This document shows positions 7,003 to 15,541 of a DNA stretch of 15,541 nucleotides, piece by piece. The stretch's first letter is position 1. Each line of letters begins with the position of its first letter. The position numbers and the translations under genes are program-made. Location: contig JBIQID010000071.1 in NCBI GenBank assembly GCA_044508215.1, positions 1-15,541 on the forward strand, read 5' to 3'. This DNA is from JAEZFI01 sp044508215 (lineage in GTDB: Bacteria; Actinomycetota; Acidimicrobiia; Acidimicrobiales; Microtrichaceae). The notes beneath the pieces were generated by a model, which worked only from the letters and a program-made list of their open reading frames with translations, searched no databases and was not told where the DNA came from.

Positions 7003-7667
7003 GCGCGGAGCTGCGGCCCGTGGCGGTGGACCTCCTCCGGGGGCACTCCACAGAGGTGGCGCCCCGGCTCCTGAACCTCGTGCTCGCCGCCGACGGCGCC
7101 GCGGGCCGGATCGTCGAGGTCGAGGCCTACGCGGGCGTCGACGACCCGGCGAGCCACGCCCGCATGGGCGAGACCCCACGCAACGCCACGATGTTCCGCC
7201 GGGCCGGCCTCGGCTACGTGTACTTCACCTACGGGATGCACTGGTGCGTGAACGTGGTGACCGGCGACGACGGCAGCGGCCAGGCGGTGCTCCTGCGGGC
7301 GCTCGAACCGCTGAGCGGGATCGAGCTGATGCGCACCCGGCGGCGGGCCGCGCGCCGCGACGTGGACCTCACCAACGGTCCGGCGAAGCTGTGCGAGGCG
7401 CTCGGCGTCATGGGCGAGCTCGACGGGGTGGACCTCCTGCACCCTGCATCGCCCCTCCGCCTCCTCTCCGACGGGACGCCCCCGCCGGCCGAGCCGGGGC
7501 AGTCGACCAGGATCGGCATCACTGCTGCCGTGGAACGGCCGTGGCGCTGGTTCGTGGCGGACAACCCCTTCGTTTCCCGGCATCCGGGACCCCGCCCCGC
7601 CCGCTCTGCCCGTCGCCGCTCCGGTTCTGTCACGCAGGATGCGACGGATCCGTCGCATCCTGCGTGA
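6999..7667 (+). CDS. mpg: 3-methyladenine DNA glycosylase (AAG/MPG family)
   Basis: 222 residues. Base-excision repair enzyme that removes alkylated purines from DNA. RIVEVEAYAG (37-46) carries Glu42 and Tyr44, matching human AAG Glu125 and Tyr127. His53 matches His136 in base stacking. YVYFTYGMHWCVN (73-85) carries Tyr78 and Asn85, matching the intercalating Tyr162 and Asn169. TNGPAKLCEALG follows. All key residues are present, so it should be active. The GTG overlaps the argH stop by 4 nt. The family usually ends near IGITAAVERPWRWFVADNPFVSR. Here about 30 further residues follow, the last 14 codons and the stop being made by the 50-bp palindrome, so the native stop was probably lost or displaced. 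Mycobacteria show the same argH-mpg order. Confidence 0.93.
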   Translation: MSAELRPVAVDLLRGHSTEVAPRLLNLVLAADGAAGRIVEVEAYAGVDDPASHARMGETPRNATMFRRAGLGYVYFTYGMHWCVNVVTGDDGSGQAVLLRALEPLSGIELMRTRRRAARRDVDLTNGPAKLCEALGVMGELDGVDLLHPASPLRLLSDGTPPPAEPGQSTRIGITAAVERPWRWFVADNPFVSRHPGPRPARSARRRSGSVTQDATDPSHPA

Positions 7668-7673
7668 CAGAAC
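7624..7673. repeat. Perfect 50-bp palindrome without loop
   Basis: Two 25-nt arms meet at 7648/7649. The left arm begins GTTCTGTCACGCAGG, the centre is GGATCC, and every base pairs with its partner. It overlaps the 3' end of mpg and ends 10 nt before the proposed Nudix start. No T-run follows. As RNA it would fold into a 20-plus-bp hairpin that could stop transcription or protect mRNA ends. As DNA it could be a REP- or MITE-like mobile palindrome or a protein site. The structure is certain; the role is not. Confidence 0.9.
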
Positions 7674-7683
7674 GGTGGTGAGG

Positions 7684-8277
7684 ATGGAGGAGCGCGACCT
7701 CTGGGCCGAGGGCCATCCGGGACTCGAGGCGTCGACGGATCCCTCGACCGCGGTGGCGCTGTTGCGCAGCGTCGACCGGTCGGACCCCGACGTGGCCCGG
7801 GCCGCCGACCGGGTGCTCGACCTGGTTGACGGCGCCGACCTGCCGGCGGACCGCCTGACCCGGCCCGGTCACCTCACGGGCTCGGCCTTCGTGCTGTCGG
7901 CGGACCACCGCCACGCCATCCTGTTGTTCCACCGGAAGCTGGAGCTGTGGCTGCAGCCCGGCGGTCACGCCGATGGCGACACGAACCTCGTGGCCGTGGC
8001 GCTACGGGAGGCGACGGAGGAGACCGGGATCGACGGACTGCGCATCGACCCGGTGCCCGTCGATGTCGACGTCCACGAGGTCCGCCCTCCCCGCGAGGAC
8101 CCGCACCTGCACCTCGACGTCAGGTTCCTGGTCGTCGCGCCGCCTGGCGCCGTCCCCACGGCCAACGAGGAATCGGAGGACGTCCGGTGGGTGCCGGTCG
8201 ACGAGCTGGGGGAGTGGCCGCTCGACGCAGGCCTCCGCCGTCTCGCCGCCGCCGCCCTCCGCCGCGCCACCGCGTGA
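7684..8277 (+). CDS. Nudix hydrolase
   Basis: 197 residues from the ATG at 7684. Nudix enzymes hydrolyse nucleoside diphosphates linked to another group; the substrate is not predictable here. The Nudix box lies at 94-116: GHADGD, then VALREATEETGI with the metal-binding REATEE core. The first conserved glutamate of the classical box is replaced by Thr100, so it is a variant box. A segment of about 65 residues precedes the fold. The start is uncertain: an ATG at 7639 lies inside the palindrome and is doubted, and GTGs at 7675 and 7678 are possible. No clear ribosome binding site is seen. It is convergent with the next gene, with 29 nt between the stops. Confidence 0.85.
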   Translation: MEERDLWAEGHPGLEASTDPSTAVALLRSVDRSDPDVARAADRVLDLVDGADLPADRLTRPGHLTGSAFVLSADHRHAILLFHRKLELWLQPGGHADGDTNLVAVALREATEETGIDGLRIDPVPVDVDVHEVRPPREDPHLHLDVRFLVVAPPGAVPTANEESEDVRWVPVDELGEWPLDAGLRRLAAAALRRATA

Positions 8278-8306
8278 TGCATGCACCTCCGGGCAGCGGA
8301 GCGGCC

Positions 8307-8882
8307 CTACACGTCGTCTGGGGTTTCGCAGCTGCCCATCTTGTTGACCTGGGCGAAGTTGTCGATCGACTTCGACAGCTGCGTGCCGTACTTCTGCGTG
8401 ACGAGGAACTCGGCCGACTCGTCGACCCGGAGCGCCTCGGCGTAGTCGTAGCGGTCCTCGATGTAGATCGACCAGTCCTCGACCCACATGTGGATGAACT
8501 CCTCGCGGTCGCCCCCGGCGGGCACCACCTCACGGAGCTCGTCCTGCATCTGCACCAGGCGGTCCGTCGCCGTCTCGACCACGCCGGCGCGCTCCACGGC
8601 GGTCTGCGACTCGTGCGCCCGTGGGAGCTCGTCGATGTCCGCCATGGCCGCCGCGCAGATCGGCTCCGCTGCTTCGGGGAACCGCCGGTCGGACAGCCAG
8701 GCGGCCGGTTCGATCTTCCCCTGGTTGGCGAAGACGTACGCCCACATGACCCCGAAGGCCACGAACACGGCCACGCCGGCGATCCGTGCGATGCGGGTCT
8801 TCTTCGACGCCTTCGTGGTGTCGTCGGCGGCGGCCGGGGCCGGCCCCTCGGCGGACGGGGTGGGGGTCTGGCTGGGGGGCAT
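8307..8882 (-). CDS. Hypothetical protein with one transmembrane segment
   Basis: 191 residues, family not recognised. The N-terminus is rich in Pro, Ala and Thr (1-25), followed by a basic patch (KASKKTR, 24-30). One hydrophobic helix at about 33-52 suggests an N-in, C-out topology. The outer part (53-191) is acidic and looks mainly helical, with many Trp/Tyr/Asp around HMWVEDWSIYIEDRYDY (131-147). It has just two cysteines, Cys76 (PICAAAM) and Cys185 (MGSCETP), which could form a disulfide outside the cell. The ATG at 8882 lies 60 nt after the stop of the penicillin-binding protein gene on the same strand, so the two may be co-transcribed, which would suit an envelope role. That link is inference only. 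Confidence 0.75.
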   Translation of the reverse strand: MPPSQTPTPSAEGPAPAAADDTTKASKKTRIARIAGVAVFVAFGVMWAYVFANQGKIEPAAWLSDRRFPEAAEPICAAAMADIDELPRAHESQTAVERAGVVETATDRLVQMQDELREVVPAGGDREEFIHMWVEDWSIYIEDRYDYAEALRVDESAEFLVTQKYGTQLSKSIDNFAQVNKMGSCETPDDV

Positions 8883-8942
8883 GCGGCGTCCGTCGGGGAG
8901 GGGGCTGTTTGCGACGTCCGGCGGACCGGTGGACGACCGGTG

Positions 8943-11381
8943 CTACGGCTGGACGTTGAGGACGACCCTACCGTCGATCGGCACGGTCCCGGGAGTCGGG
9001 CCCATCTGCCAGATCTCGCCGGGCGCCGGTGGCTGTCCGTCGGGCATCAGGAGGCCCTCGGGCGCCGGAGCGGTGTTGGTGGCCACCGTCCAACCACCTC
9101 GTTCGAGGTTGGGCACGGCACCTGCGGCCGGCTGTCCGACCACGTCGGGGACCGGCTCGGTCGGGGGCGGGTCGCCGGGCGTCGTCTCGACCACCACCTC
9201 CGAGCCGCCCACCACCTTCGTCCCGGCAGCGGGGCTCTGCCCGATGACCTGGCCCGGGAGCGCGTTCGGCACCTCGACGTCCACCCGCCGGACCCGCAGG
9301 CCGAGGCGTCGGAGCCTGGAGGTCGCCTGCGTGATGGTCGTGCCGCCCACGTCGGCCATCGTGACCGTCCCCGGCGCCCGCTGCGGCTGGAAGATCGCGG
9401 TGTTCTGGCGGAGGGTCGTGCTGGTGGTGGCGGTGGGCCCGCCGTCCTCGCCACCGCCGAAGGGGAGCGGTTCCGAGCCGTCGAGCGCTGCCCGCATGAA
9501 CTTCGCCCAGACCGGCGCCGTGAGGCGTCCGCCGGTGCGGCCCACGAGGCGCAGCCGTCCGCGCGGTGAACGGGCGTCGTAGATGGGCGTCGCGTAGCCC
9601 ACCCAGATCGCCGCGACGAGGTCGGGGGTGTAGCCCACGAACCAGGCGTCGGTCTCGTCCTGGGTGGTTCCGGTCTTGCCGGCGGCCGGGCGTCCGATGC
9701 CGTTGCCCGACGCGGTGCCACTCGTGAGCACGCCTTCGAGGGCGGTGGTGACGGCGTGCGCCTGCGAGGGCTCGAGCACCTTGCGCTGCTCGGGCAGGTG
9801 CTGGAACAGGATGTCGCCGGTGGCGTCCACCACCCGGGTGACGAGCGTGGGCTCGGTGAACACACCGTTGTTGGCGAACGTTCCGTAGGCGGCCGCCATG
9901 TCGAGGACGGTGTTGTCGTTCGCCCCGAGCACCGCCGACGGGACGGTCTTGAACCCTGCTCCGGTCTCGGGGTCGTAGCGGGTGTCGATCCCCATCCGCG
10001 CCGCGTACTCGGTGACCTTGTCGGGTCGCACGCGCTCGTCGGCCACCAGGTTGGCGAAGCAGGTGTTCGCCGAGCGGATCGTGCACTGCGTCAGGCTCGC
10101 CCGCCCGAGCGCGGAGCCCGACACGGTCCACGGGGCGTAGCCGGGGATGCGGACGGTGGTGCGGCCGGGGGAGGCGAAGGTGTCCTGCATCGAGATCCCG
10201 TTGCCGAGGGCGGCGGCGAGCGCAACCACCTTGAACGTCGAGCCGGTCTGGCGGCCCTTGCCGACCGCGAGGTTGTACTTGGCGTAGCTGTGCACCTCGG
10301 CGTTCGTGTCGAAGTAGTCGTAGCCGCCGACCATCGCCCGCACCTCGCCGGACCGCGGGTCGACCGCGACCAGTGCTGCGTCGGGGCTCTTCTTGGGGTC
10401 GTTGATCGGCCGCGCCTGCTCGGGGAACGACGACCGGAGGGTCTCCTCGGCCTTCGCCTGCATCGTCAGGTCGATGGTGGTCGTGATCCGGAGGCCACCG
10501 TTGGCGAGGAGCTCGCTGCGCTCCTCGGCTGTCGCCCCGAAGCGGGGATCGGTGCGGATGAAGCGCTTCACCTCCTCCACGAAGTGGGGGGCGGCGTAGC
10601 GGGGCTGGGCGGCCTCGGAACGTGCCGGCTGCAGCTCCATCGGCGTGGCGACGGCCTCCTCGGCCTGCTGATCGGAGATGTAGCCGAGGTCGGCCATCTT
10701 CCTGAGCACCACGTTGCGGCGGGAGAGCGCCCGGTCGGGGTTCCGGTAGGGGTCCGAGGCGGACGGCGCCTGGATGAGCGCCGCCAGGAGCGCCGCCTCC
10801 GGGAGCGTGACCTCCTGCACCGGCTTGCCGAAGTAGCTCTTCGACGCCACCTGCACGCCGTAGGAGCGGTTCCCCAGGAAGATCGTGTTCAGGTACTGCT
10901 CGAGGATGAACTCCTTCGAGTAGTTGCGCTCGAGCTGGAGGGCCAGGGAGGCCTCCTCCAGCTTCCGCTGCAAGGTCTTCTCCCGGCTGAGCAGCGCGAT
11001 CTTCACGTACTGCTGGGTGATCGTGGACCCGCCCTGGGAGGTGTCACCGCTCTCGGTGTTGGTCTCGAGGGCACGGGCGATCGCCCGCACGTCCACGCCG
11101 TCGTGCTCCCAGAAGCGCTCGTCCTCGATGGCGATCACGGCGTTCTGGAGGACCGGCGGGACCTGGTCGAGCGAGACGGCCTCGCGGTCCTCGTCCGGCA
11201 GCACCTCGGTGATGAGCGTGCCGTCGGCGGCGAAGATCTGGGTCTTGCGGCCGGCTGACGGGGCCACGGTGGGCACCGCCCGGCGCCCCTCGGCGCACGC
11301 GGTGAGGCCGGAGGCGACGAGCACCGTCACGAGCACCGCGAGGGTGGCCCGGGCTGCACGCGGGAGGCGGTGGCCGTTCAC
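8943..11381 (-). CDS. Class A penicillin-binding protein (transglycosylase/transpeptidase) with lipobox and PASTA-like domains
   Basis: 812 residues from the GTG at 11381; a GTG at 11423 would add 14. The enzyme polymerises lipid II and cross-links peptidoglycan outside the membrane. The GT51 domain (about 60-220) has EDERFWEHDG with catalytic Glu86, QGGSTITQQY, RKLEEASLALQLE and FILEQYLN. The transpeptidase has STFK (Ser381, Lys384), SAN (437-439) and KTGTTQ (from 569). After a Thr/Ser-rich linker come two PASTA-like repeats (about 672-734 and 743-812), the second more divergent; PASTA domains bind peptidoglycan and beta-lactams. The N-terminus is short and ends in LTAC at 26-29, a good lipobox, in place of the usual signal anchor, so it may be a lipoprotein. 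Divergent from tyrS. ponA-like, but no exact symbol is claimed. Confidence 0.95.
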   Translation of the reverse strand: MNGHRLPRAARATLAVLVTVLVASGLTACAEGRRAVPTVAPSAGRKTQIFAADGTLITEVLPDEDREAVSLDQVPPVLQNAVIAIEDERFWEHDGVDVRAIARALETNTESGDTSQGGSTITQQYVKIALLSREKTLQRKLEEASLALQLERNYSKEFILEQYLNTIFLGNRSYGVQVASKSYFGKPVQEVTLPEAALLAALIQAPSASDPYRNPDRALSRRNVVLRKMADLGYISDQQAEEAVATPMELQPARSEAAQPRYAAPHFVEEVKRFIRTDPRFGATAEERSELLANGGLRITTTIDLTMQAKAEETLRSSFPEQARPINDPKKSPDAALVAVDPRSGEVRAMVGGYDYFDTNAEVHSYAKYNLAVGKGRQTGSTFKVVALAAALGNGISMQDTFASPGRTTVRIPGYAPWTVSGSALGRASLTQCTIRSANTCFANLVADERVRPDKVTEYAARMGIDTRYDPETGAGFKTVPSAVLGANDNTVLDMAAAYGTFANNGVFTEPTLVTRVVDATGDILFQHLPEQRKVLEPSQAHAVTTALEGVLTSGTASGNGIGRPAAGKTGTTQDETDAWFVGYTPDLVAAIWVGYATPIYDARSPRGRLRLVGRTGGRLTAPVWAKFMRAALDGSEPLPFGGGEDGGPTATTSTTLRQNTAIFQPQRAPGTVTMADVGGTTITQATSRLRRLGLRVRRVDVEVPNALPGQVIGQSPAAGTKVVGGSEVVVETTPGDPPPTEPVPDVVGQPAAGAVPNLERGGWTVATNTAPAPEGLLMPDGQPPAPGEIWQMGPTPGTVPIDGRVVLNVQP

Positions 11382-11389
11382 GGCGACCC

Positions 11390-11395
11390 ATTCTG
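11390..11395 (-). promoter_or_regulatory. Possible -10 box of the penicillin-binding protein gene
   Basis: On the minus strand CAGAAT (11395-11390) lies 8 nt before the GTG at 11381. It keeps A2 and T6 of TANNNT but not T1, and no -35 is seen. The spacing equals that of tyrS and helps to favour the 11381 start. Weak evidence. Confidence 0.3.
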
Positions 11396-11469
11396 CTCGC
11401 CGCGCCCCCCACGGGAGTGGCACCGCCCGCTGCGCGGTCCCGGGACCGGGGGCCGCGACCGCCCGTCGC

Positions 11470-11483
11470 TACGCTCGGCGCCC
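11470..11483 (+). promoter_or_regulatory. tyrS -10 box, leaderless arrangement
   Basis: TACGCT (11470-11475) fits TANNNT and is followed by 8 nt and the ATG at 11484, with no Shine-Dalgarno sequence. No -35 is apparent. No T-box leader fits in the space between the divergent genes (about 100 nt), so tRNA-sensing control of tyrS is not supported. Confidence 0.5.
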
Positions 11484-12770
11484 ATGGCCGCGACCGCAGC
11501 GATCCTCGACGAGCTCGACGCCCGTGGGCTGGTGCACGACAGCACCGACCGGGAGACCCTGGGCGCCGCGCTCGGCGCCGGGGTGACCCTGTACTGCGGC
11601 TTCGACCCGACGGCCGACTCGCTGCACCTCGGACACCTGGTGCCGCTCCTGATGCTCCGGCGGTTCCAGCTGGCGGGACACCGCCCGATCGCCCTCGCCG
11701 GCGGTGCCACGGGGATGATCGGCGACCCCGGCGGGCGCACCGAGGAGCGCGTCCTCCTCGACGAGGACGTCCTGCGGGCGAACACCGTCGCGATCTCCGC
11801 CCAGCTCGAGCGCTTCTTGGACTTCGATCCGGGCCCGACCCAGGCGATCCTCGTCGACAACCGGGAGTGGACCGAGCAGCTCGGGGTCATCGAGTTCCTC
11901 CGGGACGTCGGCAAGCACATCACGGTGAACCAGATGATGGGGAAGGAGTCGGTCCGCACCCGCCTCGAGCGCGAGCAGGGCATCTCCTACACCGAGTTCT
12001 CCTACATGCTCCTGCAGGCCAACGACTTCGTGGAGCTGAACCGGCGGCACGGCTGCACCCTCCAGGTGGCCGGCTCGGACCAGTGGGGCAACATCACCGC
12101 CGGCATCGAGCTGCTGCGCAAGCGTGACGGCGTGGTGGGCCACGGGCTGACCGCGCCGCTCGTCACCCGCTCGGACGGGACGAAGTTCGGGAAGAGCGCC
12201 GGCGAGAACATCTGGCTCGACGCCCGGCGCACCAGCCCCTATGCGATGTACCAGTACCTGCTCGGGGTCGAGGACGCCGACGTGGAGCGCCTCCTCCTGC
12301 AGCTCACCCTGGTCCCCGTCGACCGCTGCCGCGAGGTCGCAGCAGCCCACGCCGAGCGCCCCCACGAGCGGCAGGGCCAGCGCGAGCTCGCCCGTGCCGT
12401 GGTCGGCCTGCTCCACGGCGAGGACGCCATCGGGCCGATCGAGGCCGCGAGCGACGTCGTGGCGGGCGGGGACGTGGCGGCCGCATCGCCGGCCGCGCTC
12501 GAGCTCCTCGCCCAGGAGCTGCGGACCTTCGACCTCACCCGCCGAGAGGTCGAGGAGGGCGTGGACCTGCTCGCCCTGTTCGCGCAGGAAGGCGTGGACC
12601 TCGCCAAGTCGAAGGGCGAGGTGCGCCGGAACGTGGGTGGCTACCGCTTGAACGGCCAGCAGGTGGCCGATGGGGCCCGCCTGGGGCCCGACGACCTCCT
12701 CCACGGGAAGTTCGCGCTGCTGGGGCGGGGGAGATCCGCCCAGCACCGTGTACTCTTGGTCGTGCGCTGA
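11484..12770 (+). CDS. tyrS: Tyrosyl-tRNA synthetase
   Basis: 428-residue class-I synthetase that charges tRNA-Tyr. The Rossmann domain starts with YCGFDPTADSLHLGHL, where HLGH (48-51) is the HIGH motif. The KMSKS loop is KFGKS at 234-238, the form common in standard bacterial TyrS. GSDQWGNITAGIEL is the tyrosine and ATP binding region. An S4-type RNA-binding domain occupies about 360-428 (AKSKGEVRRNVGGYRLNG). The length is normal. The ATG was chosen because the first residues match the usual family start and a -10 box lies 8 nt upstream; a longer frame from 11370 would cross the divergent promoter region. Mycobacteria carry tyrS next to mpg, so its place here agrees with that order despite three genes in between. 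Confidence 0.97.
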   Translation: MAATAAILDELDARGLVHDSTDRETLGAALGAGVTLYCGFDPTADSLHLGHLVPLLMLRRFQLAGHRPIALAGGATGMIGDPGGRTEERVLLDEDVLRANTVAISAQLERFLDFDPGPTQAILVDNREWTEQLGVIEFLRDVGKHITVNQMMGKESVRTRLEREQGISYTEFSYMLLQANDFVELNRRHGCTLQVAGSDQWGNITAGIELLRKRDGVVGHGLTAPLVTRSDGTKFGKSAGENIWLDARRTSPYAMYQYLLGVEDADVERLLLQLTLVPVDRCREVAAAHAERPHERQGQRELARAVVGLLHGEDAIGPIEAASDVVAGGDVAAASPAALELLAQELRTFDLTRREVEEGVDLLALFAQEGVDLAKSKGEVRRNVGGYRLNGQQVADGARLGPDDLLHGKFALLGRGRSAQHRVLLVVR

Positions 12771-12810
12771 ACCGGCCTCCGGGCCGCCCGCAGCGCCGGA
12801 TCGGGCTCCC

Positions 12811-12847
12811 GCCCTCCGGGTGAGACCACCGTCACACCCCCGAGGGC
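12811..12847 (+). terminator. Possible tyrS terminator stem-loop
   Basis: GCCCTC (12811-12816) pairs with GAGGGC (12842-12847), and GGGTG pairs imperfectly with CACACCCC inside. There is no T-run, as in many actinobacterial terminators. It lies 40 nt after the tyrS stop and just before the rRNA -35 box, a sensible place to insulate the rRNA promoter. Confidence 0.4.
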
Positions 12848-12856
12848 CTGTCCGAG

Positions 12857-12885
12857 TTGACACCTCAGAGTCGCCTCACTATCTT
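12857..12885 (+). promoter_or_regulatory. rRNA operon promoter
   Basis: A perfect TTGACA (12857-12862), a 17-bp spacer and TATCTT (12880-12885) form the best promoter in the window. Transcription should begin near 12892, upstream of the processing arm at 13004, as required. It is the only strong candidate between tyrS and the 16S gene. Confidence 0.85.
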
Positions 12886-13003
12886 GGCAACTCGCTCCAC
12901 ACGGCAGTGGCTCCCACGGAGAACACCGCCGAAGAGCAGCAGGGAACCAACGGACCCGGACTCCGGGACGAGTTCCCACGAGACGGTCGGCCTCCGGGTC
13001 GGC

Positions 13004-13033
13004 GAGCGCTCCTTGACAACGGAAGAGAGAACG
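13004..13033 (+). ncRNA. 5' arm of the pre-16S processing stem
   Basis: These 30 nt pair with 14806-14835 beyond the 16S gene. ACAACGGAAGAGAGAACG (13016-13033) pairs perfectly with 14806-14823, then come one G-G mismatch, a T-A and a T-G pair, and nine more pairs. Such a long stem looping out 16S is the standard RNase III substrate. Confidence 0.9.
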
Positions 13034-13119
13034 CACCACAAAGCGAGTGCGGGCGGCCGGCGTGATGGCAACCTTTCACATCGGTCGACCCTCAATTCAT
13101 TTATGTGATGTCCAACAAG

Positions 13120-13137
13120 TCCGACCTTCGGGTCGGA
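13120..13137 (+). other. Leader hairpin with TTCG tetraloop
   Basis: A seven-bp stem TCCGACC/GGTCGGA closed by TTCG, an extra-stable tetraloop, inside the pre-16S leader about 80 nt before the mature 5' end. Probably a folding element of the leader. No T-run follows directly. Confidence 0.7.
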
Positions 13138-13218
13138 TCCGGATGTCGCCAGTCGGGAAGGCGTAGCCACGCCGACCCGGCTCTCCGATCTCAGCGACAC
13201 CTCGGTGTCGTGACGATC

Positions 13219-14747
<1,529 letters not shown>

Positions 14748-14805
14748 AGACCTGCCACGAACGTGGCAAGAATCCCAGTTGATGCACTCGTCAGAGTGGG
14801 TCAGC

Positions 14806-14835
14806 CGTTCTCTCTTCCGTTGTGAGGGAGCGCTC
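14806..14835 (+). ncRNA. 3' arm of the pre-16S processing stem
   Basis: Reverse complement of 13004-13033 except at one mismatch and one T-G pair. CGTTCTCTCTTCCGTTGT (14806-14823) and GGAGCGCTC (14827-14835) are the paired blocks. It begins about 65 nt after the mature 16S end. Confidence 0.9.
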
Positions 14836-14854
14836 CTCGAGCGCGTCGCTCACA

Positions 14855-14876
14855 CAGCCCCACCTCGGTGGGGCTG
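14855..14876 (+). terminator. Terminator-like hairpin inside the spacer
   Basis: CAGCCCCAC pairs with GTGGGGCTG around a CTCG loop, followed by TTTC. It looks like a weak intrinsic terminator (only three T), yet it lies between 16S and 23S. Antitermination would have to carry polymerase past it; it may otherwise act only in RNA folding. Confidence 0.5.
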
Positions 14877-14884
14877 TTTCGCAT

Positions 14885-14908
14885 GAGCCCGGTCTTCTGG
14901 CCGGGCTC
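14885..14908 (+). other. Second spacer hairpin
   Basis: GAGCCCGG (14885-14892) and CCGGGCTC (14901-14908) form an 8-bp stem with an 8-nt loop, 8 nt after the first hairpin. No T-run follows. Likely a structural element of the spacer. Confidence 0.6.
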
Positions 14909-14962
14909 GAGTCGATCCTTGAGAATTTCATAGCGAGCACGAGCATCTTTTGTAGAAGATTT

Positions 14963-15541
<579 letters not shown>

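Larger units (their letters stand above)
12771..13218 (+). other. tyrS-16S intergenic region and rRNA leader
   Basis: 448 nt without a supported gene. In order it holds an imperfect stem-loop (12811-12847), the rRNA promoter (12857-12885), the upstream arm of the 16S processing stem (13004-13033) and a TTCG-loop hairpin (13120-13137). The stretch 13034-13119 contains nothing I can name. Short open frames here lack any support. Confidence 0.8.

Noticed and set aside
5179..7179. Minus-strand frames reading across the N gap
   Set aside because: They are antisense to argG and argH, include unknown residues from the Ns, and show no domain motif.
7639..7683. Nudix start at the ATG inside the palindrome
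   Set aside because: The added residues (MRRIRRILRDRT) are encoded by the palindrome, and no family feature needs them. The start at 7684 is preferred, though not proven.
13013..13041. TTGACA at 13013 as a second rRNA promoter
   Set aside because: No TANNNT box lies 16-18 bp downstream, and the bases are part of the 16S processing arm. A start here would also drop part of the arm from the transcript.

Overview
The window is a high-GC actinobacterial chromosome segment. Its 16S gene has Acidimicrobiia-like features, inferred from memory of the group rather than from a search. Start codons are mostly GTG. Several genes have a TANNNT -10 box only 7-8 nt before the start codon, the arrangement of leaderless transcripts. 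The sequence is a scaffold with one 100-N gap (5446-5545). That gap is flanked by two identical 55-nt copies and is probably an assembly join rather than missing DNA.

Region 1 (1-653): the 5' part of an acyltransferase-3 membrane protein on the minus strand runs off the left edge. It is divergent from the arginine genes. The 74-nt space between the two start codons holds both promoters and three TGCA motifs spaced exactly 10 bp apart. These look like an ArgR operator (ARG box).

Region 2 (654-7002): arginine biosynthesis genes argB-argD-argF-argR-argG-argH, all on the plus strand. Most are joined by 4-nt stop/start overlaps. They cover phosphorylation of N-acetylglutamate, the transaminase step, citrulline formation, and the two steps from citrulline to arginine, plus the arginine-sensing repressor. 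argC and argJ, often at the head of such clusters, are absent here. The N-terminus of ArgH carries an in-frame 10-residue repeat built on a palindromic DNA unit, where the assembly broke.

Region 3 (6999-12770): a 3-methyladenine DNA glycosylase gene (mpg) overlaps argH. It runs into a perfect 50-bp loop-free palindrome that supplies its last codons and its stop. Then come a Nudix hydrolase (plus), a one-TM protein of unknown function (minus), a class A penicillin-binding protein with a lipobox and two C-terminal PASTA-like domains (minus), and tyrS (plus). In mycobacteria mpg and tyrS directly follow argH, so the three middle genes look like an insertion into an old gene order.

Region 4 (12771-15541): an rRNA operon. 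It has a strong sigma-70-type promoter, a leader whose 30-nt arm pairs with a matching arm after the 16S gene (the pre-16S processing stem), a full 16S gene, a short spacer without tRNA genes but with two strong hairpins, and the first ~580 nt of the 23S gene.
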